Assembly (NCBI GenBank): GCA_934401755.1
Contig: CAKRSU010000033.1
Location: forward strand, 1 to 17,928
Reading direction: 5' to 3'
Origin: an uncultured Oxalobacter sp.
Lineage (GTDB): Bacteria; Pseudomonadota; Gammaproteobacteria; Burkholderiales; Burkholderiaceae_D
Length of the DNA stretch: 17,928 nt
The notes beneath the pieces are model-generated. The model saw nothing but the letters and a program-made list of their open reading frames with translations, was not told the DNA's origin and searched no databases. How positions within the stretch are numbered: position 1 is the first letter of the stretch; each line of letters opens with the position of its first letter. This document shows positions 6,230 to 13,811 of this stretch, in pieces. Made by a program: the position numbers and the translations under genes.

Positions 6230-7177
6230 ATGTTGCCCCTTAAAACCATATTAAATTTTAAATATTTTGGAAAGCGCTCTTTACAATGGCTGTTTAGAAA
6301 GCAATATTCTACCCAACCATTTTGTGACAGTCTTTCTATTTTTCTCCCCCTCTGGTTATTTTTTTATAGCATCATTTGGGGATTTCCAGCCATTGATCAA
6401 TGGCTTAATCATATCTCTATTCGATATAGATTTTTCTTTCAAGATTTTCCTTATTCCCCTATTTATTTGAACGGCCTGACAATTAATATGACTGAATGCA
6501 TATTACTTTGTCTCGTTTTTTATTTTGTTTGGCGAAATTCAAGACCTCATTTAGCAGCCGTTATTTTAGGAAGTGTGCTAGGCGCGACTTTTCTAATGGG
6601 CAGTATAGAAATTCTTCGTGGAAATGCTTCATTTTCTCAAGAGATTGCTCAAAGTACTATGATATGGACTCTCTGTAGTAGCCTGTATCGTACTTCAATT
6701 GGACGTCACCTATCTCAGGCTACTTTTCCTAAAATCCAGCACCCTTTATCACTTATTTTTTTCGCATTATGTTATCTCGCTCTATTTTTTGGAACGGAAT
6801 TGAGAGAAATTCATTTAACAAACTATTTAGGCACAATCAGTTTAGTTATCCTAGGTTTTATTGCGGTTTTATCTCATCTATCTCGTAAATTACTTAAAAG
6901 CACGCTACTTGGGTTACTAGGCATAACAGCACTTTATTCATTAAACGACAGTCTAAATAACATCGAAATTATTTCTTATTTCAATTTATATGATGTTTTA
7001 GACATATACGGATTTTTAAACACCGTTCGTATCTATCTAGCGGGAATTCCATTGGTACTTTTCATTATGTTAAGCCCAACGAATTCTATTCCCTTATCAA
7101 GTCCCCTAAAACAAAAGCATTCTGATCTCAATTTTTATCACGGTGATTTAAATGACTTCCATCAAGCAATTTTTTAA
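6230..7177 (+). CDS. Polytopic inner-membrane protein of unknown function
   Basis: 315 residues with about seven predicted membrane helices, by hydrophobicity near 36-55, 86-101, 107-127, 172-189, 199-216, 220-237 and 264-281. The N-terminal cytoplasmic stretch is basic, and the hydrophilic tail (283-315) carries histidines and aspartates. I recognise no family motif. The 3' end overlaps the start of the first eptA by 26 bases, so the two are almost certainly co-transcribed and perhaps translationally coupled. Together with the divergent two-component system this suggests a role in envelope or lipid A remodelling, but the biochemical activity is unknown. No good Shine-Dalgarno is seen before ATG 6230, and the next in-frame Met is at residue 87, so the start is uncertain by a few codons. 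Confidence 0.8.
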   Translation: MLPLKTILNFKYFGKRSLQWLFRKQYSTQPFCDSLSIFLPLWLFFYSIIWGFPAIDQWLNHISIRYRFFFQDFPYSPIYLNGLTINMTECILLCLVFYFVWRNSRPHLAAVILGSVLGATFLMGSIEILRGNASFSQEIAQSTMIWTLCSSLYRTSIGRHLSQATFPKIQHPLSLIFFALCYLALFFGTELREIHLTNYLGTISLVILGFIAVLSHLSRKLLKSTLLGLLGITALYSLNDSLNNIEIISYFNLYDVLDIYGFLNTVRIYLAGIPLVLFIMLSPTNSIPLSSPLKQKHSDLNFYHGDLNDFHQAIF

Positions 7178-8810
7178 CCGTTTTCCTCTTTTTCATATCT
7201 TTCATATGAAAAGTTTATGGTTAAGTATGGTAATTGCTTTCTACTTTGCATCATGCCTCAATTTAGGACTATGGCGATACGTCTTTACTCGCATGGACTT
7301 TTCATGGGGATTTAATGCTTATCTCGTTTGTATTACGCTCCCTATATTTCTCTTTTTATTATTATTCTTGATAATAAATTTGGTATTGCTCCCCTATTTT
7401 GGAAAGCTATTTTTCATTCCTCTCATCATCATTTCAAGCATTGCTAACTATGCAATGTTTAATCTCGGTATCACAATCGATGCCGATATGATCCAAAATG
7501 TTATCGAAACGACACCCCGTGAAACATTGGAACTCGTGACATTTAAAGCGATCCTTTGGATTTTATTCACAGGACTTGTCCCTGCCACACTCCTTGCGAT
7601 CACACAGATTGATTATTTGCCGTTAAAACAAGAGTTCTTCTTACGATTAAAATTCTTTGTGGGAGGATTGATTTTATTACTCATTACAACCTTTGCTGGC
7701 ATTAGACAATATTACTTTTTTCGCCATGATAATCGTGCCATCTCTAGTCTTGCTAATCCTTTTAATATTTATCGAGCCATTCAACGCAATTTACGTCGAC
7801 AAACACTGATTGACCAAGATTTAATTCGTTTGGATCCCAATGCAAAACGTATTAGTGCAAAATCAGATAAACCCTCTGTTTTCATTTTACTTGTTGGCGA
7901 AACGGCCCGTGGCGATCATTTCTCACTCAATGGCTACAATAGAGAAACTAATGCTGAACTCGCCAAAGAAGATGTCATTTCGTTTAAAAACGTGTTTTCT
8001 TGCGCTACATCAACCAGCATTTCGGTTCCATGTATGTTTTCTGCGCAGGGACGTAAATCCTTTAGCATCAAATCAGCACCTTTTACAGAAAACTTTCTTG
8101 ATTTGCTCAAACAAACGGGATACGACGTACTTTGGTTAGACAATGATGAAGGTTGTAAAGGCGTTTGCAAACGAATAACAACGGAACAATTAGATCAAAG
8201 TAAAGATAAGCGCTTTTGCTCAAATGGAACCTGCTTTGATGAAATTCTTTTAGATGGTTTAGAAAAACGATTAGCGAATATTAAACGGGATACCTTTATC
8301 GTTATGCATACGATCGGCAGCCACGGTCCCGCTTATTATTTGCGTTATCCAGATAGCCAAAAGAAATTCAAGCCGACTTGCGATTCAAGTGATGTTCATG
8401 GATGTGATCCCGACGCATTGCGTAATTCATATGACAATACGATCCATTACACCAATGTAGTTGTCGCAAAAGCGATCAACATTCTCAAGAAATTCCCACA
8501 ACTCAATCCTGGTTTGATTTATTTATCAGATCATGGGGAATCTTTAGGTGAAAACGGTATTTTCTTACACGCTTATAACTATTCCATTGCGCCAGATGGA
8601 CAAAAACACGTTCCTTTTATTCTATGGATGTCAGACGGCATGAAAAAACAAGGCAATTATAACTACCACTGTCTTGCTCAAAAAGCAGAATCTGAGGATT
8701 TTTCACACGACAACCTCTACCACACCATTCTTGCCATGATGGGTATTGAATCAAAAACCTATGACAAGTCACTCGATATGTTTGCAAGTTGCCGCCAAGA
8801 CAATATTTAA
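7152..8810 (+). CDS. eptA: EptA-type phosphoethanolamine-lipid A transferase (copy 1)
   Basis: 552 residues. The N-terminal half has about five membrane helices (about 22-190); a periplasmic sulfatase-fold catalytic domain follows from about 240. Visible active-site elements are E250 in GETARGDH, nucleophile T286 in SCATSTSIS, D460-H461 in YLSDHGES, and H486 in KHVPF. Ten cysteines in the soluble domain (284, 294, 335, 339, 356, 361, 410, 418, 507, 547) fit the five disulfides known for neisserial EptA. The enzyme moves phosphoethanolamine from phosphatidylethanolamine to lipid A phosphate, releasing diacylglycerol and lowering affinity for polymyxins. GGTGA precedes the ATG inside the upstream gene. 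It is followed closely by a paralogue. Confidence 0.93.
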   Translation: MTSIKQFFNRFPLFHIFHMKSLWLSMVIAFYFASCLNLGLWRYVFTRMDFSWGFNAYLVCITLPIFLFLLLFLIINLVLLPYFGKLFFIPLIIISSIANYAMFNLGITIDADMIQNVIETTPRETLELVTFKAILWILFTGLVPATLLAITQIDYLPLKQEFFLRLKFFVGGLILLLITTFAGIRQYYFFRHDNRAISSLANPFNIYRAIQRNLRRQTLIDQDLIRLDPNAKRISAKSDKPSVFILLVGETARGDHFSLNGYNRETNAELAKEDVISFKNVFSCATSTSISVPCMFSAQGRKSFSIKSAPFTENFLDLLKQTGYDVLWLDNDEGCKGVCKRITTEQLDQSKDKRFCSNGTCFDEILLDGLEKRLANIKRDTFIVMHTIGSHGPAYYLRYPDSQKKFKPTCDSSDVHGCDPDALRNSYDNTIHYTNVVVAKAINILKKFPQLNPGLIYLSDHGESLGENGIFLHAYNYSIAPDGQKHVPFILWMSDGMKKQGNYNYHCLAQKAESEDFSHDNLYHTILAMMGIESKTYDKSLDMFASCRQDNI

Positions 8811-8827
8811 CTGAAGAAGGATTCTGT

Positions 8828-10534
8828 ATGTTTTTATCATTTTCCAACGTTAATGCCCAAAAGCCTTCTTTTAACTTTCGTCAGTTTAAAAATTGGGCAA
8901 TCTCTAGCAGATGGTTAGTGATACTTGCTGCGCTTTATTTCACAACCATTCTCAATTTGAGTCTTTGGCGCTATCTCATCGATCATATTGAGTTAACAGG
9001 ATTTAAGATGGTGATATTTGCCTTCAGTTTTCCTGTTGTCATTTTCTGTGCAATGACTTTCTTTTTTAGTCTCATCACTTTGCCTTATGTGACAAAACCT
9101 TTATTGATTATATTAACAATCTCTTCAAGTGCGACAAACTACTTGATGTTTAATTTAGGGATTGTCATTGACGCAGATATGATCAGAAACGTCATGGAAA
9201 CGAATGTTCGTGAAGCCTCGGATCTTATTACTGCCAACGCGATTATCTGGGTCCTAATTACCGGGATTATTCCTGCCATTGGGATTGGTATCACAAAAAT
9301 TAACTATTCACCATGGCTTCAAGAACTCAAGAGCCGATCAATTACCATTGCTTTAAGTGCTGTCATAGTCGGACTCATTGCGGGTGCCTTCTATAAAGAA
9401 TATGCAACTTTTGGACGGAATAATAAACCTTTACTCAAACTGATTAATACAACAAATTATCTGCATGCCATATTTCGCTATTATCGTATTGTTGCTATGG
9501 CTGATCAGACTTTCACCATTCTTGACGAAGACGCTCAATTGTTACCTTATCCCGATACAACACCAACCGTATTAATACTTGTCCTAGGAGAAACCGCACG
9601 AGCCGATCATTTTTCTTTAAATGGGTACAAACATAATACAAATCCTGAACTCTCTAAAGAAAATATTATTTCCTTTAAAAATGTGCTTTCTTGTGGAACC
9701 GCAACCAATATCTCTGTTCCATGCATGTTTTCAGATATCACCCGCAAAGATTTCTCCTCGCGAGATCAAGTACAAAATCGTGAAAATCTATTAGACCTTC
9801 TCCAACGAGCAGGATATGACATTATTTGGTTAGAAAATGACGATGGATGTAAAGGCGTTTGCAAACGTGTACAAACCGAAAATCTTTTCAAAAGTAATCA
9901 TCCTAAATATTGCTCAAGTGATGGCAGCTGTTACGATGAAATCCTATTAGATGGTCTAGAACAGCGTATTGCTAACCTTAAAAAGAATTCCGTTATTGTT
10001 TTACACACTATAGGAAGCCATGGCCCAACTTACTACAAACGTTATCCAGATACCTTTAGGAAATTTACACCAACATGCGACACGGCCGATTTGCAAAAAT
10101 GCTCTCAAGAAGAAATTATCAATACTTATGATAATACGATTCTCTATACGGACTATATTGTCGCTAATGCTATCAAAACATTGAAAAAATTCCCTAAATT
10201 AGAATCAGGGCTTATTTATATTTCTGATCATGGTGAATCCCTTGGAGAAAATAATATTTATCTGCATGGAATGCCTTATAGCATCGCCCCACAATCTCAA
10301 AAACATGTTCCAATGGTCTTTTGGATGTCAGATCGTATGAAAAAACAAGATCATCTTGACTTCAAATGCATTGAGAAAAAAGCGGAAGAAAATAACTTTT
10401 CTCATGATAATTTATTTTCAACATTACTTGCCTTGTTAGAAGTTAATTCAACAACCTATAACAAATCATTGGATATTTTAGACAGTTGTAGAACGGAACC
10501 ACTCCCGACAAAAACAACTCAAAATAAATCATGA
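8828..10534 (+). CDS. eptA: EptA-type phosphoethanolamine-lipid A transferase (copy 2)
   Basis: 568 residues from ATG 8828, chosen because AGAAGGA lies just upstream. A frame start at 8789 would overlap copy 1 and lacks a ribosome site. The architecture is the same as copy 1: membrane helices to about residue 190, then the catalytic domain with E255 in GETARADH, nucleophile T291 in SCGTATNIS, D467-H468 in YISDHGES and H493 in KHVPM. Cysteines 289, 299, 341, 345, 362, 368, 417, 425, 514 and 554 mirror those of copy 1. The two copies share long identical motifs such as GCKGVCKR and SHGP, and appear to be an old tandem duplication with divergent N-terminal regions. The extra N-terminal 18 residues and a polar C-terminal tail are specific to this copy. 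Substrate could be the other lipid A phosphate, core Kdo/heptose or another acceptor; unresolved. Confidence 0.93.
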   Translation: MFLSFSNVNAQKPSFNFRQFKNWAISSRWLVILAALYFTTILNLSLWRYLIDHIELTGFKMVIFAFSFPVVIFCAMTFFFSLITLPYVTKPLLIILTISSSATNYLMFNLGIVIDADMIRNVMETNVREASDLITANAIIWVLITGIIPAIGIGITKINYSPWLQELKSRSITIALSAVIVGLIAGAFYKEYATFGRNNKPLLKLINTTNYLHAIFRYYRIVAMADQTFTILDEDAQLLPYPDTTPTVLILVLGETARADHFSLNGYKHNTNPELSKENIISFKNVLSCGTATNISVPCMFSDITRKDFSSRDQVQNRENLLDLLQRAGYDIIWLENDDGCKGVCKRVQTENLFKSNHPKYCSSDGSCYDEILLDGLEQRIANLKKNSVIVLHTIGSHGPTYYKRYPDTFRKFTPTCDTADLQKCSQEEIINTYDNTILYTDYIVANAIKTLKKFPKLESGLIYISDHGESLGENNIYLHGMPYSIAPQSQKHVPMVFWMSDRMKKQDHLDFKCIEKKAEENNFSHDNLFSTLLALLEVNSTTYNKSLDILDSCRTEPLPTKTTQNKS

Positions 10535-10622
10535 TTGAATTGATATGTCATGCAAAAAACACATTACAAAACATAAACACACAGGAATAGTTCTCACTCA
10601 TTTTTAATAATAGGGATCAAAA

Positions 10623-11252
10623 ATGTACGCTCAAATTTCATATCGCCAAGAACTTTTTAGAAAAGCGATTCATATTAGTTCTCTTTGGATGGTCATCGTT
10701 ATTGCTATTTTCCCAAAACCGATCAATATTTTACTGTTCTCTCTATTACTAATTGGATGTATTTTGACGGAATACGGCAATTATCGACGGTGGTCTTTAT
10801 TTACTATGACATACGGCACACTTTTTGGTCGAATCCTTCGAGGAAAAGAAAAAGAAACAACGACTTTCCGTCTTAGCGGTGCTCCTTATGTTATTGCTGC
10901 TGCGCTTCTTTCTGTCATACTTTTTCCCAAAATTATTGCGATGACAAGTTTTACTGTTATGCTACTAGGAGATACGGCTGCCGCTTTGATTGGCAGAAGA
11001 TTTGGTGTTCATAAAATTAATCATGGTACAAAAAGTCTAGAAGGGAGTATCGCCTTTTTTATTACCGGTATATTAACCGTATTCTTTTTCCAGTTTTTAT
11101 TTAATACAGGATTACTGTTTACAATTTGCGGAATTATCGGGGTCTTTTTAGCTTGTCTAGCTGAAGTCTATGAAAATCGCATTCATATTGACGATAATTT
11201 TTCAATCCCTTTAATTGTTGGAATCATAATGTGTCTCCCTCTATTATTTTAA
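10623..11252 (+). CDS. Dolichol/phytol/diacylglycerol kinase-family (CTP-type) membrane protein
   Basis: 209 residues, about six or seven membrane helices. Motifs of the SEC59/VTE5/DGK1 superfamily (COG0170) are visible: RKAIHIS at 13-19, GDTAAALIGRRFG at 116-128, KSLEGS at 137-142, and AEVYENRIHIDDNFSIPL at 180-197. Known members use CTP to phosphorylate dolichol, phytol or diacylglycerol. Here it follows two EptA-type transferases on the same strand, 88 bases after copy 2. The EptA reaction produces diacylglycerol, so recycling to phosphatidate is a plausible job, the role that DgkA plays beside eptA in other bacteria. Substrate is inferred from context only. The leader before ATG has AGGGATCAAAA as a possible ribosome site. 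Confidence 0.82.
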   Translation: MYAQISYRQELFRKAIHISSLWMVIVIAIFPKPINILLFSLLLIGCILTEYGNYRRWSLFTMTYGTLFGRILRGKEKETTTFRLSGAPYVIAAALLSVILFPKIIAMTSFTVMLLGDTAAALIGRRFGVHKINHGTKSLEGSIAFFITGILTVFFFQFLFNTGLLFTICGIIGVFLACLAEVYENRIHIDDNFSIPLIVGIIMCLPLLF

Positions 11253-11317
11253 CCATCCCTACAATTATCCATTACCTTCTTGCATAGATGATAATTTCTG
11301 ATAAGCTCTTAGGGATT

Positions 11318-11354
11318 CAACAAGGACACAAAACATCATCAATAAAACTTGTTG
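11318..11354 (+). other. Inverted repeat before the nitroreductase gene
   Basis: CAACAAG (11318-11324) and CTTGTTG (11348-11354) form a 7-bp stem with a 23-base loop, followed by TCTTTTAAT. It may be a weak terminator for the kinase-family gene or a regulator site for the nitroreductase operon, since it ends 11 bases before the AAGGAG ribosome site. Long loop makes either call weak. Confidence 0.3.
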
Positions 11355-11376
11355 TCTTTTAATAAGGAGATTTCTG

Positions 11377-11934
11377 ATGAATGAAACAATCAGCAATATG
11401 ATCCATAGACGCAGCATTCGTTCCTATAAAACGGATCAAATTTCAGATGAAGCATTAAATGCTATTCTCGAAGCTGGTCTTTATGCCGCGACTTCACGAG
11501 GGCGAGAAGCTTGGTTTTTGACCGCTGTTCAAAACCCAAACTTATTAAATAAAATTTGTAATGCAGCACGAGATACTCTTGCAAAAGAAGGCGATGATAA
11601 AAGTCTCGCCAAAGCAAAAGATCCTAATTTTTCTCCATTTTATAACGCGCCTACTCTCATTATTGTATCGGGCAATGAAACGCCTAACACTCGTATTGAC
11701 TGTGCAAATGCTTGTCAAAATATGTGCGTTGCCGCCTATTCATTAGGACTTGGCTCTTGTTATCTGGCGGGTTATACCATTGCATTTAAAGATCCTGTTA
11801 TCGCAGCAAATTTAAAACAAGAATTAGGAATTCCTAAAGAATATACTCCTCAATTTGGCGTTGCAATCGGCTATGCAAATGAGCAACCTGCTCTACCGCA
11901 ACGCAATAGAAATAAAATGAATATTATTAAATAA
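11377..11934 (+). CDS. Nitroreductase-family FMN oxidoreductase
   Basis: 185 residues, a compact member of the nitroreductase superfamily. The N-terminal RRSIRSYK (11-18) is the usual FMN-phosphate contact. R41 and N-terminal dimer helices, NAPTLIIVSGN (90-100), GLGSCYLAG (124-132) and the C-terminal GVAIGYANE (161-169) are all in family order. Such enzymes are cytosolic FMN dimers that use NAD(P)H to reduce nitro compounds, quinones or, in some groups, other electrophiles. The exact substrate cannot be read. Cysteine is unusually frequent near 109-128. A clear AAGGAGA ribosome site precedes the ATG. The next gene starts 12 bases after the stop, so the two are likely one operon. Confidence 0.92.
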   Translation: MNETISNMIHRRSIRSYKTDQISDEALNAILEAGLYAATSRGREAWFLTAVQNPNLLNKICNAARDTLAKEGDDKSLAKAKDPNFSPFYNAPTLIIVSGNETPNTRIDCANACQNMCVAAYSLGLGSCYLAGYTIAFKDPVIAANLKQELGIPKEYTPQFGVAIGYANEQPALPQRNRNKMNIIK

Positions 11935-11946
11935 AGGAATTTATCG

Positions 11947-12426
11947 ATGCGTTTTTTTCGAAAATACTGCTTTATTGCAGCAACCATTTTAGTGAGTGCT
12001 TGTTCAACGATGCCAGATATATCCAATCCATCGGATACGCAAACACCCCAAGTCACTTCTAATTTGAATAACACCCGATGGAAACTGATTAATGCAACAG
12101 ATTCACAAGGAAAACGTATCGATGCTTTTTTTGTTCAATCCAAAGCGCCCATTGAACTAGTTTTTACGGACAAGCATTTTGCAATTGAAAATGCATGTAA
12201 TATTTTAAATGGCTCATGGCAAATTAATCATCAACAAACGATTACTTTTTACAATACACTCTCAACAAAAATGCTATGTTCTCCTGAATTAAACAAATTA
12301 GAACAGCTAGTTATCGAACATCTGCATTCAGTAGAACCCGTAAAAATCACTTTTAATGATGCAAAACCATCTACGATGTCATTGCATTTTTCCAATGGCA
12401 ATGGGTTAGTTTTCGAAAAGAATTGA
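11947..12426 (+). CDS. META-domain (HslJ-like) lipoprotein
   Basis: 159 residues. The lipoprotein signal peptide has basic MRFFRKY, a hydrophobic core and a lipobox LVSAC with the lipidated cysteine at 19. The next residues are STMP, so the default Lol rule predicts outer-membrane sorting. The mature domain (about 41-158) fits the META/HslJ fold: NTRWKLI near the start, an ACN segment matching the family GCN motif, T.KMLC in the middle, and the final strand GLVFEK. HslJ-like proteins are linked to heat-shock and novobiocin tolerance in E. coli, but the molecular role is unclear. AAAGGAA ribosome site; operon with the nitroreductase. Confidence 0.88.
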   Translation: MRFFRKYCFIAATILVSACSTMPDISNPSDTQTPQVTSNLNNTRWKLINATDSQGKRIDAFFVQSKAPIELVFTDKHFAIENACNILNGSWQINHQQTITFYNTLSTKMLCSPELNKLEQLVIEHLHSVEPVKITFNDAKPSTMSLHFSNGNGLVFEKN

Positions 12427-12433
12427 GAAATTA

Positions 12434-12467
12434 TGGCACGAAGATCCTAATAAAATCATTCGTGCCA
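12434..12467. terminator. Inverted repeat between convergent genes
   Basis: TGGCACGAA (12434-12442) pairs perfectly with TTCGTGCCA (12459-12467) across a 16-base loop. It lies between the lipoprotein gene and the convergent membrane-protein operon. Neither side has a good T-tract, so it may be a factor-dependent stop or an RNA-stabilising end for either transcript. Confidence 0.45.
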
Positions 12468-12510
12468 CAGCATAACTCGTGCTCAAAATATGGTAAAAAG
12501 CCCATCATTA

Positions 12511-13119
12511 TTATTCAACAACTAAACTCCGTTTAACTTTTCTAAAAAGATCGAGTGTTTCGTTTGCACTGAACATAATTTTTCTCATTATTTCATCTTG
12601 AGAATGCACTTGAATTATTTTTTCAAACTTTCGTAAATCTCGTAGTTGATTCAATGCTTTATTAAGCCGTTGTTGATTGCTTTTACTTAACGCACTTTGT
12701 TTTGCCAAATCTAATAGCTGATTGCGCCATAAGATATTATCAACACAGACAAATTGATGAAATTGAGTTAACGCAAAAAAGCAGTCACGTTGGCATTTAT
12801 ATTCAATACTATCCACTAAATTTTCAAGATGAGTCATAATGATCGTCAATTGGCCTTCCATAAGCGTCGCATTCATTCGCTCAAAAACCAATGTATTGTT
12901 TTTTTGATGAGATTTCATCATTTGATAGAAGAAACCAATGATGATAAAAACAAATATCATCCCACTAATAGCGAATACATCCCCTTCATGTCCATCATCG
13001 GCAACGGCAGGAGAAATTCTTAATCCATAAAGCAAAACTCCCATTATCCAAAGATGAAAAAGGGCCTTGAGCTCTGCGGATTTCCGATCATTTTTATTGG
13101 GTTCTATCCATTTCATCAT
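12511..13119 (-). CDS. Two-helix membrane protein, paralogue B (unknown family)
   Basis: 202 residues. Two hydrophobic helices (about 20-38 and 47-66) are separated by a short acidic, probably periplasmic, loop (ADDGHEGD). A 135-residue charged helical cytoplasmic domain follows. It is clearly related to the protein encoded just upstream: RMNA.L..G.L.II after helix 2, W....LDLA..S.L in the middle (131-143), and ALNQL..L..FEKI near 155-168. It starts 17 bases after the upstream stop, with no visible Shine-Dalgarno, so coupling is likely. It is the third gene of an operon headed by a YbdG-type channel. Function is unknown; a channel-associated or signalling role is only suggested by context. 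Confidence 0.82.
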   Translation of the reverse strand: MMKWIEPNKNDRKSAELKALFHLWIMGVLLYGLRISPAVADDGHEGDVFAISGMIFVFIIIGFFYQMMKSHQKNNTLVFERMNATLMEGQLTIIMTHLENLVDSIEYKCQRDCFFALTQFHQFVCVDNILWRNQLLDLAKQSALSKSNQQRLNKALNQLRDLRKFEKIIQVHSQDEIMRKIMFSANETLDLFRKVKRSLVVE

Positions 13120-13136
13120 TAAAAATCAAAATACGA

Positions 13137-13748
13137 TCAAGCTTCAATATGCCAGATAACTAACTTGAACGATGCTAACGCTTGTTGGGTTATTTTACAT
13201 AATTGAGTTTGCCATGCTTTCATTTCAATCGAATCAATATTTTGAATGCGTTTCAATTTTTCAAATGACTGCCATAAATTTGTTAATTGATCCAATGCCC
13301 TCTTAAAATTATCCTTCTCTTCTTGATGAAGACCACTCTCTCTAGCTAAATCTATTAATGATTTCAACCATTCCTCATTCATTAAAGTAGGCAACTCTTT
13401 TTCAAGAAGATGAAATATTTCTGAGGATCCCGTATTTTTAAAAGCATTAAGCTTTTTTAAAAATACCATCAGCTTAACATTGATAATATTGAGTCGCCCA
13501 TAGAGGATATGGGCATTCATTCGTCTAAGAATCAATAACCGATTAAAATAACCAGCAAAAAAACGTTGAATGATAAAAAAGACAACTGTGAGACTCCCTA
13601 CGACACAAATACTGCCAATAACAACGCCAAGATCTTGCCATTTTTGAGGAACATATCCAGCCATAATTGCTGCTATCCATAATAGGATAACCACTCCAAT
13701 ATCACGGACATTATTGGGTATATTATGAAAAATTTTTCTAATTTTCAT
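13137..13748 (-). CDS. Two-helix membrane protein, paralogue A (unknown family)
   Basis: 203 residues. Hydrophobic helices lie at about 16-32 and 40-63. A basic stretch ending RRMNAH (75-80) then leads into a helical cytoplasmic domain of about 130 residues. It shares with paralogue B the RMNA..L.GRL.II block, W127, LIDLARESGL (131-140), and ALDQLTNLWQSFEKL (151-165). The GGGGAAG ribosome site before ATG 13748 is strong, in contrast to paralogue B. It begins 63 bases after the channel gene's stop on the same strand. I recognise no named family. Confidence 0.82.
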   Translation of the reverse strand: MKIRKIFHNIPNNVRDIGVVILLWIAAIMAGYVPQKWQDLGVVIGSICVVGSLTVVFFIIQRFFAGYFNRLLILRRMNAHILYGRLNIINVKLMVFLKKLNAFKNTGSSEIFHLLEKELPTLMNEEWLKSLIDLARESGLHQEEKDNFKRALDQLTNLWQSFEKLKRIQNIDSIEMKAWQTQLCKITQQALASFKLVIWHIEA

Positions 13749-13811
13749 CCCACTTCCCCAGCAATCTATTCGCTATATCATGAATAACAACTGGATATGT
13801 TCCAAAAATTT

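Noticed and set aside
6820..6930. TTAGGCACAA and CTAGGCATAA inside the membrane-protein gene, resembling the terminator repeat stem
   Set aside because: Only about ten bases match, with no second arm or T-tract; both are explained by coding sequence.
8789..8827. Longer start for EptA copy 2 at 8789
   Set aside because: Overlaps copy 1 and lacks a ribosome site, whereas ATG 8828 has AGAAGGA at good spacing.
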